DNA of 64,000 nt, from assembly GCF_000953135.1 (NCBI RefSeq), contig NZ_LN614827.1, positions 370,001 through 434,000 on the forward strand, in the 5' to 3' direction. The notes beneath the pieces were generated by a model, which was not told the DNA's origin, searched no databases, and saw only the letters and a list, made by a program, of their open reading frames with translations. This document shows, one piece after another, positions 18,809-28,179 of the stretch; position 1 is the stretch's first letter; the number at the start of each line of letters is the position of its first letter. The position numbers and the translations under genes were made by a program. This stretch comes from Legionella fallonii LLAP-10 (GTDB lineage Bacteria > Pseudomonadota > Gammaproteobacteria > Legionellales > Legionellaceae).

Positions 18809-21800
18809 TCATGCACCAACACTGATGCTTTGGCAGACAACCTCTAATTCTTTTGTTATTTTTTCTGAGTTTGTTTGAGTGTTAAATAATCCCCATCGAC
18901 CTGTTGCTAAATTAATCAAGCCTAGGGTGCTTATTGAGATCAGTATGCTTGCTATATCCGCCAAAACTTGTTTCCAGCCACGATGCTTAGCTAAGACAGG
19001 TAACTCATCTGCAATGGCCTGCAGACAAGTGGTTTTAAAATTATCTACACTGACCTGTTGCGGTTTATCAGAGTTTAAAAACTCTTTCTGAGCCCTACTT
19101 AGCTTAGTGTAAAGTGAACGAGCAGCTTTTGCCGCATCTTGGTAATTTTCTTTTTCTTCGGCTTGTTGCTCCATTATAATCGTCATATTTTCTATAACTG
19201 ATAAATGTTCTGCAAAGCGAGTTTCGTCTATAATTTTTGCAGCCGCCTCTCGGGAGGCAATCTTATTTTTGGTGCGTTGAGTTTCTTCTCTGATTATCTG
19301 TCTTTTATTCGCCAGCACAGAGGATAGAACTGGAGGTAAGCTTGTTAGGCCGAGAACAGTTCGTGCTTCTTCTAAATCATCTTTATTGATTACTTTATTT
19401 TCAAGCTGGAAAGTGAGCGTTTTACTGATCCTATCTATTTCCTGAATAGTTTTTGCTTGCGCTAGGGAAGTGATAGGGAAATTGCTAATTTCTTGTTCAT
19501 AGCGTTGTATTATTCTTTCCGCAAGCTCTTGGGCATCGACTAGTTGCTCGGCAGCAGAACGTATGGCTTGGATTTTATGAGCAAGCGCTATTTTGATGCT
19601 AGGTGCCGTTCCATTGATGCCTAAGGTTTGTTGTGCTTGAATCAAGTCCACTTTATTTTTTATTAAGTGTTCAACTTGTCGAATAAGGTTTCCGCTATGC
19701 GCGTCAATGAGCTCTTGATTCGCGATGTTACTCAGATCAAACGAGAATGAAGTGATTTGCTTCACATAGTTTGCTATGACCGTTTCAGCGTCATCGAGGT
19801 TTTGGATCTGAGCTCTGGCTGCTTGATGTATCGATTGCCTTTTGCTTTCAATAGCCTTAGTAATTTCCGATTGATTTATTATACCCAAGGCATGCAGAGC
19901 GTGACCTAATTCGCTATTTTCACTGGTTAATTGCTCAAGTTGGTTTAAAAGATCCTGAGAATGTCGCTCTACAGATGCTGACGAGGTTATATGACTAAAG
20001 GTTACCTCAAAAGAGTTTATTTTTTCCTTGCATTGAGCAACTATGGCTCGAGCCTGCTCTTTTTCTTCGTCTCGACTAATAGTCGATAGTTGTTGCTGTG
20101 CTGCTAGAATGAGTCTTTGCTTTTTGTCTTCAAGCGCTCGGGTAATTCTAGGATGTTGGGCTTTTTGCGCTAAAGCTTGTGATGCATGCGTTAACTCATC
20201 ATTGTTGTTAATCAGGTCGTCAAGCTGCCTCATCAGTTCCTGCGAGTGTGTCTCTACAGCTTCACGAGTAGTGGTTTTACTAAATGATATTGCAAACGAG
20301 TTAATCTGTTGCTCGTGATTCATAATTATACGCAGAGCTTCGTTTTTTTCTTGCTCAAACGCTTGTTTTAATTGTTGGTCTCTTTCCTGTTCTAAATTAA
20401 GGAGTTGTCGTTCTGCCCCTTGTTCTATTAGGCACTTTTTACCCTCAAGAGCGCTAGTAATCTGAGGATGTTGACCCACTATACTTAAAGTGCGCAGTGC
20501 CTGCGCTAAATCATCTTTGTCTGTAGTCAGTTGCTCTAATTCATGGATCAGTTTTTTATATTGAATTTCTACTGCATTAACTGTAGGGGCATTAATAAAT
20601 GTTACATCAAAAGAGTTAATTTTCTGTATGAAATAGGTGATGACAAGATTGGCATGTTCTTGTTTTTGATTCAGAGTGTGTAGTTGTTGCTCGGTTGCTT
20701 TATGTATCTCTTGCATTTTTGCATCAAGAGCCATAGTAATCTGGTTCTGCTGATCTGGTATGCCCAAGGTATGTCTTGCCTGGATTAGATCATCTTTACC
20801 TGTCGTTAACCGATGGAGTTGATTCGTGAGTTCTTGAGCGTGGACTCTTACTGCTTCAATAGTAGTGATATTAATAAATGTAATGTCAAACGCATTGATT
20901 TGTCGTAGATAATTGTCAATTAATTGATGCGCTTGCTCTTTCTCTTGATTCTCTTTAAGAATGAGGAGTTGCTCAGCTCCGTTGTCTTCGATTAGCTTTT
21001 TCTTTCTTAGAAGGGCTTGAGTGAGCAGATAATTGTGCTGGAAGCTACCATCCAAGGTCTGTAGCGCTAGTCTCAATTCGCTATTTGTTGTTAGTTGCTC
21101 TGTTTGAGCAATAAGTTTTGCGCAATGCATCTTTACTGCTTCAGCAGAGCTTACATGGGCAAATGTTATTGGGAGTAAATTGATTTGCCGTATGTATTTT
21201 TCAACCACCAATTCTGCTTGCTCTTTTAGAGTATGTAATTGCTGTGCGGCTGCCTCGTGTATTTCTTTCATTTTTGTTTCACAGGCTGTAGTAATCTGAA
21301 CTGAGTGGTCTATGCTGCCTACGGTATGGAGTGCTTGAACTAAGTTTGGTTGCTCTTTGATTCGAACAAGCTGCTCCGTGAGTTTTTTACGGTGTAGTTC
21401 TATAGCTTCAGCGGTAGTGGCTTCACGGAACGAGACTTCGAGTGAATGGATTTGCTGCAGGCAACCTGAGATAACCTGGTGAGCTTGTTTTTGCTCGTGG
21501 TTTTCTTCAAGAATACGTAGCTGCTTGTCTGCAGCCTCTTGGATTAATTGTTGCTTTTTTAGAAGAGCTTGAGCAATTAAATGGTGTTGGTTTAAACTAC
21601 CTAAGGTCTGTAGTGCTTGGTTTAACTCGCTATTTGTTGTTAGTTGTTCTACTTCTGCAATAAGTTTTTTGCAATGTATCTCTACTGCTTCAGCAGAGCC
21701 TACATGGGCAAATGTTATTGGGAATAAATTGATTTGTTGCCTGTATTTTTCAATCACCAATTCTGCTTGCGTTTTTAGAGAGTGTAATTGTTGTTCAGCC

Positions 21801-24655
21801 GCTTGATGTATGAGTTTTATTTTGCTTTGCAGTGCTTTATCAACGCGAGACTCTCGGTCTATTATGCCCAAATGATTTAGTGTTTGAATGAAATCTTGTT
21901 GTTCTTTAGTTAGTTGCTCAATAAGTTTTTTACGATGAGCATCCACCGCTTTAGCTGTAGTTATATCAATGAATGATATTTGGAGTGAGTTAGTTTGTTG
22001 TTCATAGCGGGTGATCAGATGTTTTGCCTTTTGGTGTTTTTCTAAAGTAAGGCGTTTTTGCTCCGCAGCTTCTTGTATCTCTTTTATTTTTGTCTCATAG
22101 GCTGTAGTAATCTGAAGAGATTGGTCTATGCCTACGGTACTGAGTGCTTGAACTAAGCTTGATTGCTCTTTGATTTGAACAAGTTGCTCCCTGAGGTTTT
22201 TACGGTGTAGTTCTATAGCTTCAGCGGTAGTGGCTTCACGGAACGAGACTTCGAGTGAATGGATTTGCTGCAGGCAACCTGAGATAATTTGGTGAGCCTG
22301 TTTTTGCTCGTGATTTTCTTCAAGAATACGTAGCTGCTTGTCTGCACCCTCTTGGATTAATTGTTGCTTTTTTAGAAGAGCTTGAGCAATTAAATGGTGT
22401 TGGCTTAAACCACCCAAGGTTTGTAGCGCTTGGCTTAACTCACTATTTGTTGTTAGTCGTTTCATTTGAATGAGCAATTCATCACGACGTATTGTCACCT
22501 GTTCAGCGGAGGTTATATTAATAAACGAGACAGGAGATAGGTCAATTTGTTGCACCACAGTTCTTATTGTTTCTTGGGCTTTTGTAATAACTAAGCATCG
22601 TTGTTCTGCCTCTTGATTAATTAAATCAGTTTTTCTTTTGATCTCCTGAATAATAAGAGGATGTTGTTCAGTGATACCTAAGATTTGCAATGCTTTATTT
22701 AAGTCGGTTTTATTTTGAGCAATTAATTCTATCTCGGTGATGAGCGTAGCGCGTTGTAATTCGATATTCTCAACGCTTGTTCCATTATTAGGCCTTATTT
22801 TAAAAGAGTTTATTTTTTCTACATAATGTTGGACTACTTGGTTTTGCAGTAATAATTCCTGTTCTGATGGAGCTTGCTCTGACTTTTGCATCGATAAAAA
22901 CCATGTTTTAAACTCTGTCGTTTCTTCTAACTCAATCTGTCTCTTTAATTGTTGGAACGACATTCCAAAAAGGTGTTTTTTAGTCGCAATAGTAAATAAT
23001 GTGTTTGTCAGCTCAGGATTTCGTTCACTTAGTTTTTTTAGACCTTCAAAAAAGTGGCGAGAATTGGGGACAGTGGTTGTGGCAATGACTTTATCCAGAA
23101 GTGCTTCATCTACTAAGGCTTCATGATTTTTTTCAATATATTCCTGTGCGGAGGGTAAAATAGGATAGGTGTCTATTACTTTGGCTATTGCAAAAGCTAG
23201 AAATGATTCGGGCTTTAAAAATACTTTGACGGTATCCTCTGTGACTACTTGCTTCTTCACTAACATTTGTAATCCGACATGCCGAGTCGGCAGGATTGTT
23301 GGATTAGGAACATTAAAGAAATAGTTAAGCAGGCCTGCTGTTACGAATTGCTCCGCTTCAGCCCTATTATTTGCTCCTTTAAATTCTCTTGCCTTATGAG
23401 TGATTGCCGCATTGATAACTAACAGGGAAAAATCTTGGCTCGTAGCGATTGGGTGTAGTGGATGATCATTATGGTCTTTTGCTATCCTTATTTCTTCTAC
23501 AAATGCAAGAATTGACTTCATATCTTCTTTAGCATTTTCCTCTTGTAATAAGAGTTGGATTAATTCAATGTGAGGAACTTGGGTTATTACCCTCACAATA
23601 AATTGTTCTTTATTACCGCCAGCGTCTAACATACAACGCATTATGGTTTTTTGATCCGTGATAGGTACGATATTAAAAAGTGCATGCAGGTAAGGGGTTC
23701 TTTTATGCAAATTAATGCACAATTCAATATTTTTGGAGTTTAATAATAGTCCCTTTTCTTGCATTGTCGTAAAAAGAGCCAACAACGCCGTATTAGCAAA
23801 TACATATCTCCCTATATCTTCCGAGCATTGGAGTAAGATGCGAGTTAGTTCGTACTGATGCTTATTGGTACTGTAGGTGCAAAATCGATAATTGCGTTTT
23901 TTTATATCTTCTAAAGTATAAGACTCTGTTATTTGGTTATTCCATGGATTTCTTAAAACAAATGTATAACTCGAGGGAGGGTTAGGGGTTATGCTTTCTA
24001 TTCTTAAGGCATGACGACCATGATATTGACCGAAGATATCTCGTTCACCATAGGACATGCTTATATAAACAGGTAATTGCGGATTAATAGCTTTTAGCTT
24101 GATAATTTGATCAATATCTTTAGTATCATAAGCATCAATCCCTAATAATTTTCCAACAAACGCCGTGGATGTATCACTATGCCTTAGCTTGGTATTATGA
24201 GCAAAAACGCTGGCCAACATTACATCATTATTCCAATCTGCTACATAATAATAAGAACTAAGGCGTTCTAAAATTTTTACTGCGAGTGAATTCGACTGTA
24301 CGCCAACCGTTGTCTTATCAATTTCTTGTAATCTAACCGTGCTGATTGTAAAAACATCTTCATCTGTATTGGTATCATGAAAATAGCCGTATTTTCCTTC
24401 CATCTTTTCGGGCTTAAGAAAGGCACTTTGATTGGTTCGTTTAATTCGTACAGTGACGCCATCTTTAGTTTCGGTAAATAGGGATTTTATCAAGTCACGC
24501 CCTTCACTCCCTAAATTAAAAACACAATCTAAAGCTGCTAAAAGGTAACAATCTCCAGCTTTGCCTTGGTTTAACGTTATAGATGTATTGTCGTTTGGGA
24601 ATAAAGGGGTCATATTGATTCCATTTACACAGTTCGATTTAAATATATTCATCAT
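18809..24655 (-). CDS. 1948-aa protein: calpain-like cysteine protease domain, about 13 coiled-coil repeats, hydrophobic C-terminus; candidate secreted effector
   Basis: The N-terminal 240 residues carry a papain-fold calpain (C2) signature: QGKAGDCYLLAALD with C36, GRHALRIES with H215, and LRNPWNN with N236. This is the Cys-His-Asn triad in order and roughly the usual spacing. Residues 240-610 are helical and unassigned. Residues about 613-1810 are some 13 tandem repeats of 85-105 aa with the recurring pattern INSF.ITF..ITTAEAV..H...L..QLEQLT..., rich in Gln and Glu and predicted coiled coil. A hydrophobic stretch near 1890-1910 (LADIASILISISTLGLINLA) precedes the end. No Sec signal is seen. 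Architecture and host suggest a Dot/Icm effector that cleaves or scaffolds host proteins. That is inference, and substrate and activity are unknown. Confidence 0.85.
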   Translation of the reverse strand: MMNIFKSNCVNGINMTPLFPNDNTSITLNQGKAGDCYLLAALDCVFNLGSEGRDLIKSLFTETKDGVTVRIKRTNQSAFLKPEKMEGKYGYFHDTNTDEDVFTISTVRLQEIDKTTVGVQSNSLAVKILERLSSYYYVADWNNDVMLASVFAHNTKLRHSDTSTAFVGKLLGIDAYDTKDIDQIIKLKAINPQLPVYISMSYGERDIFGQYHGRHALRIESITPNPPSSYTFVLRNPWNNQITESYTLEDIKKRNYRFCTYSTNKHQYELTRILLQCSEDIGRYVFANTALLALFTTMQEKGLLLNSKNIELCINLHKRTPYLHALFNIVPITDQKTIMRCMLDAGGNKEQFIVRVITQVPHIELIQLLLQEENAKEDMKSILAFVEEIRIAKDHNDHPLHPIATSQDFSLLVINAAITHKAREFKGANNRAEAEQFVTAGLLNYFFNVPNPTILPTRHVGLQMLVKKQVVTEDTVKVFLKPESFLAFAIAKVIDTYPILPSAQEYIEKNHEALVDEALLDKVIATTTVPNSRHFFEGLKKLSERNPELTNTLFTIATKKHLFGMSFQQLKRQIELEETTEFKTWFLSMQKSEQAPSEQELLLQNQVVQHYVEKINSFKIRPNNGTSVENIELQRATLITEIELIAQNKTDLNKALQILGITEQHPLIIQEIKRKTDLINQEAEQRCLVITKAQETIRTVVQQIDLSPVSFINITSAEQVTIRRDELLIQMKRLTTNSELSQALQTLGGLSQHHLIAQALLKKQQLIQEGADKQLRILEENHEQKQAHQIISGCLQQIHSLEVSFREATTAEAIELHRKNLREQLVQIKEQSSLVQALSTVGIDQSLQITTAYETKIKEIQEAAEQKRLTLEKHQKAKHLITRYEQQTNSLQISFIDITTAKAVDAHRKKLIEQLTKEQQDFIQTLNHLGIIDRESRVDKALQSKIKLIHQAAEQQLHSLKTQAELVIEKYRQQINLFPITFAHVGSAEAVEIHCKKLIAEVEQLTTNSELNQALQTLGSLNQHHLIAQALLKKQQLIQEAADKQLRILEENHEQKQAHQVISGCLQQIHSLEVSFREATTAEAIELHRKKLTEQLVRIKEQPNLVQALHTVGSIDHSVQITTACETKMKEIHEAAAQQLHTLKEQAELVVEKYIRQINLLPITFAHVSSAEAVKMHCAKLIAQTEQLTTNSELRLALQTLDGSFQHNYLLTQALLRKKKLIEDNGAEQLLILKENQEKEQAHQLIDNYLRQINAFDITFINITTIEAVRVHAQELTNQLHRLTTGKDDLIQARHTLGIPDQQNQITMALDAKMQEIHKATEQQLHTLNQKQEHANLVITYFIQKINSFDVTFINAPTVNAVEIQYKKLIHELEQLTTDKDDLAQALRTLSIVGQHPQITSALEGKKCLIEQGAERQLLNLEQERDQQLKQAFEQEKNEALRIIMNHEQQINSFAISFSKTTTREAVETHSQELMRQLDDLINNNDELTHASQALAQKAQHPRITRALEDKKQRLILAAQQQLSTISRDEEKEQARAIVAQCKEKINSFEVTFSHITSSASVERHSQDLLNQLEQLTSENSELGHALHALGIINQSEITKAIESKRQSIHQAARAQIQNLDDAETVIANYVKQITSFSFDLSNIANQELIDAHSGNLIRQVEHLIKNKVDLIQAQQTLGINGTAPSIKIALAHKIQAIRSAAEQLVDAQELAERIIQRYEQEISNFPITSLAQAKTIQEIDRISKTLTFQLENKVINKDDLEEARTVLGLTSLPPVLSSVLANKRQIIREETQRTKNKIASREAAAKIIDETRFAEHLSVIENMTIIMEQQAEEKENYQDAAKAARSLYTKLSRAQKEFLNSDKPQQVSVDNFKTTCLQAIADELPVLAKHRGWKQVLADIASILISISTLGLINLATGRWGLFNTQTNSEKITKELEVVCQSISVGA
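19225..22819 (-). repeat. Array of about 13 intragenic tandem repeats (about 265-315 bp each)
   Basis: Each unit encodes one coiled-coil repeat of the 1948-aa protein. Most units have diverged, but two blocks are still nearly identical at the DNA level. The block from about 21370 to 21640 matches the block 813 bp further right, about 22183 to 22453, which is an offset of three units. A shorter near-identical pair lies near 21115-21190 and 21655-21730. This shows recent expansion by unequal exchange, probably still ongoing. Boundaries are approximate. Confidence 0.85.
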
Positions 24656-24905
24656 AATACCTTAAAATGATTATGGTTTCCTTAAGGACAAGGGAGTTAA
24701 GATTGATTCTTTAGTAATTAGCGCAATGTTTTCAAACGATTTTTTCCAAGTTAATTATGCTAAGTAAGGCTCATTTTCGTGGGGAAATCGGTATAATCAG
24801 TAAGGTATAGAGTTCCCTGTGAAACTTTTTGAACCGAACTCTAGCTCTGGCAATCTCAATGCGATTTAGTTATCATGGGCCTTTTTTTGAGTTGTTTTTC
24901 TATTA

Positions 24906-26057
24906 ATGAAATCCTTTTCTTGCGAAGTGCTTTATAGGCATTCAGGTACTAACGCCCGTGTAACTCGTGTCACAACTTCCCATGGTGAATTTATTACTCC
25001 AGTCTTCATGCCTGTTGGTACTCGAGCAGGGGTGAATAATATGACGCCAACGGAACTTCAAGCTGCTGGGAGTCAGATCATTTTAGGCGGTAACACCTAC
25101 CATATGTTATGTGCGCCAGGGATGTCTGTTATTGAAAAGGCAGGGGGTATGCATCATTTTATGGGATGGCATGGCCCTATGCTAACTGATAGTGGTGGGT
25201 TTCAAGTATTTAGTTTGTCTAAGAATAAAGAGATTTGTACCATAGATGAGGAAGGTGCTCATTTTAAATTACCTGGCAATCAACGTTTGATTCATATGAC
25301 TCCTGAAATGTCGCTTGAGACACAGAAAATCATTGGCGCTGATATCATTATGGCCTTTGATCAATGTACTCCTGATAGTTGTACCAAAGATGAGGTCAGG
25401 TTGATTATGACCAGAACGCATCGATGGTTGAAGCAATCCGTAGCCTATCATCAACAACATCCTAATTCCCGCTACGACTATCCTCAGGCACTATTTGGGA
25501 TAGTACAAGGCGGCGTTTTTGAAGACTTGCGTCGAGAAAGTGCTGATTTTGTCTCTTCTATGGATACCGACGGTATTGCTATAGGTGGTGAGACTATAGG
25601 ATTTGACATGGACACTACAGTAGAGGTGATCCGTTGGGTTAGAGATTATTTACCCGAATATAAGCCACGCTATACTATGGGCGTTGGAATGTCTCCTCAA
25701 GATCTTTTAGACGTAGTGGCTGAAGGAATTGATATGTTTGATTGTGTTGCTCCGACTCGCAACGCGCGACATGGGGCTTTGTACTGTGGAGAGCTTGTTA
25801 CTGATGGGAGCTGGTTGCGTTTTGCCAGCGAGTATGACAATGAGCGAATTCAAATAAAAAAATCGTGTTTTGCCAATGATCTATCTCCCGTGATGAAGAC
25901 TTGCCGTTGTTATACTTGTCTTAATTATTCACGAGCTTGTTTGCATCATTTATCGAAACAAAAAGCGAATTTATTTACTGCTCTTGCAAGCATCCATAAC
26001 GTCCACGTATTGCATGATGTTTGTGCTAAAATGCGCGACTTAATAATGAGTTCTTAA
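24906..26057 (+). CDS. tgt: Queuine tRNA-ribosyltransferase (tRNA-guanine transglycosylase)
   Basis: Tgt swaps guanine 34 for preQ1 in tRNAs with GUN anticodons, the first tRNA-level step to queuosine. The 383-aa product contains PVFMPVGTRAGVN, GGNTYHM, DSGGFQVFSL with the acid/base Asp, GIVQGGVF, and MFDCVAPTRNARHGALY. Zinc ligands appear in the C-terminal CRCYTC...H pattern. Length is normal. It starts about 250 bp beyond the divergent 1948-aa gene. E. coli tgt is followed by yajC, which is absent here. Confidence 0.96.
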   Translation: MKSFSCEVLYRHSGTNARVTRVTTSHGEFITPVFMPVGTRAGVNNMTPTELQAAGSQIILGGNTYHMLCAPGMSVIEKAGGMHHFMGWHGPMLTDSGGFQVFSLSKNKEICTIDEEGAHFKLPGNQRLIHMTPEMSLETQKIIGADIIMAFDQCTPDSCTKDEVRLIMTRTHRWLKQSVAYHQQHPNSRYDYPQALFGIVQGGVFEDLRRESADFVSSMDTDGIAIGGETIGFDMDTTVEVIRWVRDYLPEYKPRYTMGVGMSPQDLLDVVAEGIDMFDCVAPTRNARHGALYCGELVTDGSWLRFASEYDNERIQIKKSCFANDLSPVMKTCRCYTCLNYSRACLHHLSKQKANLFTALASIHNVHVLHDVCAKMRDLIMSS

Positions 26058-26222
26058 CAAATTAATATGGGTCAATTTGCCACTAACTTGGGTAAACGAG
26101 ATGAGTTGAGTACCGCATGTAGTATAGACATTAGCATGCGTTTATAGGGGCCAAAGCATTACATCCAGTAATCCATAATGGTCAAAATGATGGCCGAACC
26201 TCAAAAGATAATAGGAGAAATG

Positions 26223-26714
26223 ATGGTTATAATTAGTACATCTAAAGGTGATATTCACATAAAATTAGATGAAGAAAACACGCCAGTAACAGCTGAAAAC
26301 TTTCTAAATTATGTTCGCAGCGGTTTTTATAATGATACGATTTTTCATCGAGTGATTGATGGTTTTATGATTCAAGGGGGCGGGTTAACTGCTAATATGG
26401 AACAAAAAACAACACAAGCCTCCATCCGCAATGAAGCAAAACAAGGGAAATCTAACAAGCGCGGTACCATAGCGATGGCGAGGACCATGGATCCTCATTC
26501 AGCGACCGCTCAATTTTTCATTAATGTTGCTGATAATGGTTTTCTTAATTATAGTAACGATACTCTTCAAGGCTTTGGATATTGTGTCTTTGGTGAAGTA
26601 ATAGAGGGCATGGACATCGTTGATGCGATTGCCAAGGTGAAAACGGGCCAACGGATGGGGCATGGTGATGTCCCTGTTGAAGAAATTAGTATTATTGAAG
26701 CTAAAGAAGCATAA
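26223..26714 (+). CDS. ppiB: Peptidyl-prolyl cis-trans isomerase, cyclophilin type (PpiB-like)
   Basis: A cytoplasmic cyclophilin that speeds proline isomerisation. ATG 26223 is 5 nt after AGGAG. Earlier in-frame ATGs would add an atypical 15-residue head. The 163-aa product contains the cyclophilin core [14 protein letters not shown] with the catalytic Arg, [24 protein letters not shown], and [16 protein letters not shown]. No signal peptide is present, which favours the cytoplasmic PpiB form over PpiA. Confidence 0.93.
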   Translation: MVIISTSKGDIHIKLDEENTPVTAENFLNYVRSGFYNDTIFHRVIDGFMIQGGGLTANMEQKTTQASIRNEAKQGKSNKRGTIAMARTMDPHSATAQFFINVADNGFLNYSNDTLQGFGYCVFGEVIEGMDIVDAIAKVKTGQRMGHGDVPVEEISIIEAKEA

Positions 26715-26723
26715 ATGATGAAG

Positions 26724-26747
26724 CAGCTCTTGCATTGGCAGGAGCTG
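26724..26747. terminator. Hairpin between convergent ppiB and the TRIC-family gene
   Basis: CAGCTCTTGC at 26724-26733 pairs with GCAGGAGCTG at 26738-26747 (one wobble) around ATTG. It starts 10 nt after the ppiB stop. The following T content is modest, so efficiency is uncertain. Confidence 0.65.
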
Positions 26748-26762
26748 TCAATTCTCAATTGG

Positions 26763-27431
26763 CTATTTGGTTTTGCGTTTTTTTATGCTTTCTGAATAGT
26801 CAAATATAGGTATTTCTATATGGAAGAAAATAGCAAATAATCTTGCTGTAAAAATACTAATTAATGTGATGATAACGTTAATATTTTTGGGAACGTTGAA
26901 AAAGGTGAGGATAATGAAAAGGAGGGCGCCTGCTAGAGCAATGACTGCATATAATTCTTTTCTTAATACCAAAGGGATGTCGTTACACAAGATATCACGT
27001 AACATGCCACCACAAATACCCGTAATCATTCCACTAATTATCGCTACACTAGCCGACATACCATGAGAGAGAACTTTTTGAGTGCCAATAATGACAAATG
27101 TAGACAATCCCAGGGCATCAAGGATTAAAAATATTTTCATAATCCTTACTAAAGAATGAGCGATAAATATAGTTAAAAAGGCGCATAAGGAGGTATATAA
27201 TAAATACTCAGGATGAGCGACCCAAGTAAGCGGATATGTGTCGAATAAGACATCCCTTACGGCACCGCCGCCTAAAGCTGTAATACATGCGATGAGCATT
27301 ACGCCAAAAAAATCCATTTTTTTGCGGCCGGCAGCCAAAGCTCCTGTTATAGCTTCGACACAAATGCCCATAATAAAAAGAGAATGGAGTAACATAAGGT
27401 TCATTGCTGTTAAAAAAAACAATGATAACAC
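26763..27431 (-). CDS. TRIC/UPF0126 family inner-membrane protein (YicG-like)
   Basis: This 222-aa membrane protein has about seven hydrophobic helices. It shows the two-fold repeat typical of the family: EAITGALAAGRKKMDFFGV...GGGAVRDVL in the first half and GMITGICGGMLRDIL in the second. Homologues are trimeric cation channels or, for some bacterial members, implicated in glycine transport. The start may be 9 or 12 codons further in (27404 or 27395), since the first residues are not family-like. It is convergent with ppiB. Confidence 0.88.
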   Translation of the reverse strand: MLSLFFLTAMNLMLLHSLFIMGICVEAITGALAAGRKKMDFFGVMLIACITALGGGAVRDVLFDTYPLTWVAHPEYLLYTSLCAFLTIFIAHSLVRIMKIFLILDALGLSTFVIIGTQKVLSHGMSASVAIISGMITGICGGMLRDILCNDIPLVLRKELYAVIALAGALLFIILTFFNVPKNINVIITLISIFTARLFAIFFHIEIPIFDYSESIKKRKTK

Positions 27432-27522
27432 TTTTAAAACAAATGACGAAATACTGTTCTTTGGCTAGAATTTAAATAATAGGTACTATATAAGAAGCCT
27501 TCAATGGCAGTGGAGTTAGTTG

Positions 27523-27882
27523 ATGGATATGAATACTGAAAATCAGTCGTACTCATTACTCGATAATATGGATCGCAGTTTACGAGAAAATATTATCAGG
27601 TTGGATCAAAAATTAAAAGGCTTACGTGCTGAGATAGAAGCAAAATTGGAGCGTCCTTTTTTATTTGCAGAGGAAAGTCGTGATGAGTCTGTTCAGAAAC
27701 TATCTGTTATTTCTGAAGAAATTAATGCTGCAATTGCGGGTATAGAGAGCTTAGTTAATTTAGTTTCTTCCCAAGATAAAGCAATTACGAATCAATTTTT
27801 GCAAAGTGAAGAAATGCAAAAATTTGGTGAAATGATATCTGAGAATCTAGAAAAGATTGCCGAAATTAAAGCTAATTTTTAA
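27523..27882 (+). CDS. Small coiled-coil protein of unknown function
   Basis: This is a 119-aa soluble acidic protein. ATG 27523 follows GGAG by 7 nt; a TTG just before it is less likely. The sequence is nearly all helical, with heptad-like spacing through LRENIIRLDQKLKGLRAEIEAKLE and EEINAAIAGIESLVNLVSSQD. I see no enzyme motif, membrane segment or signal peptide. It stands alone between two leftward genes. I do not recognise the family. Confidence 0.8.
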   Translation: MDMNTENQSYSLLDNMDRSLRENIIRLDQKLKGLRAEIEAKLERPFLFAEESRDESVQKLSVISEEINAAIAGIESLVNLVSSQDKAITNQFLQSEEMQKFGEMISENLEKIAEIKANF

Positions 27883-27945
27883 TTTATGCTTACCTTATTT
27901 CTTCCTCAACCTGATGACACTGAGGTTGTTTAAACATTTTATGGA

Positions 27946-27974
27946 TGCCGACTTTCGTCGGCAATTCGGATAGG
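27946..27974. other. Short hairpin in the gap before the MFS cluster
   Basis: ATGCCGAC-TTTC-GTCGGCAA forms a 7-bp GC-rich stem about 70 nt after the coiled-coil gene. There is no T-tract. The rest of 27883-28179 holds no ORF that I can support, apart from the short direct repeat listed next. Confidence 0.45.
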
Positions 27975-28045
27975 GGCAAAGTCGACACGGATGTATGCGG
28001 TGCTTGATTAGAAAAAATTTCTCACAACCGGCACTCAAATCTGAC

Positions 28046-28062
28046 CGTTCGAGTAAGCATTA
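28046..28062 (+). repeat. 17-bp direct repeat, left copy, flanking the FAAL/MFS cluster
   Basis: CGTTCGAGTAAGCATTA here matches CGTTCGAGTAAGTATTA at 36156-36172 with one difference and in the same orientation. The two copies enclose the whole MFS-XRE-ligase cluster. This could mark the ends of an inserted segment or be a coincidental dispersed motif. Confidence 0.55.
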
Positions 28063-28179
28063 GCGGCTGAGTTATTACGAACGACACATAAAACGCTTAA
28101 TGGTGTCAAATTAAGAATGCGTAGCCCAGATGGAAGTACGTATAAAAGCTTAAGTTGACTCCATTACCTGAACGGTTCG

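Noticed and set aside
19225..22819. The repeat array as a CRISPR or other non-coding repeat
   Set aside because: Units are about 265-315 bp, in frame, and encode a consistent coiled-coil protein repeat.
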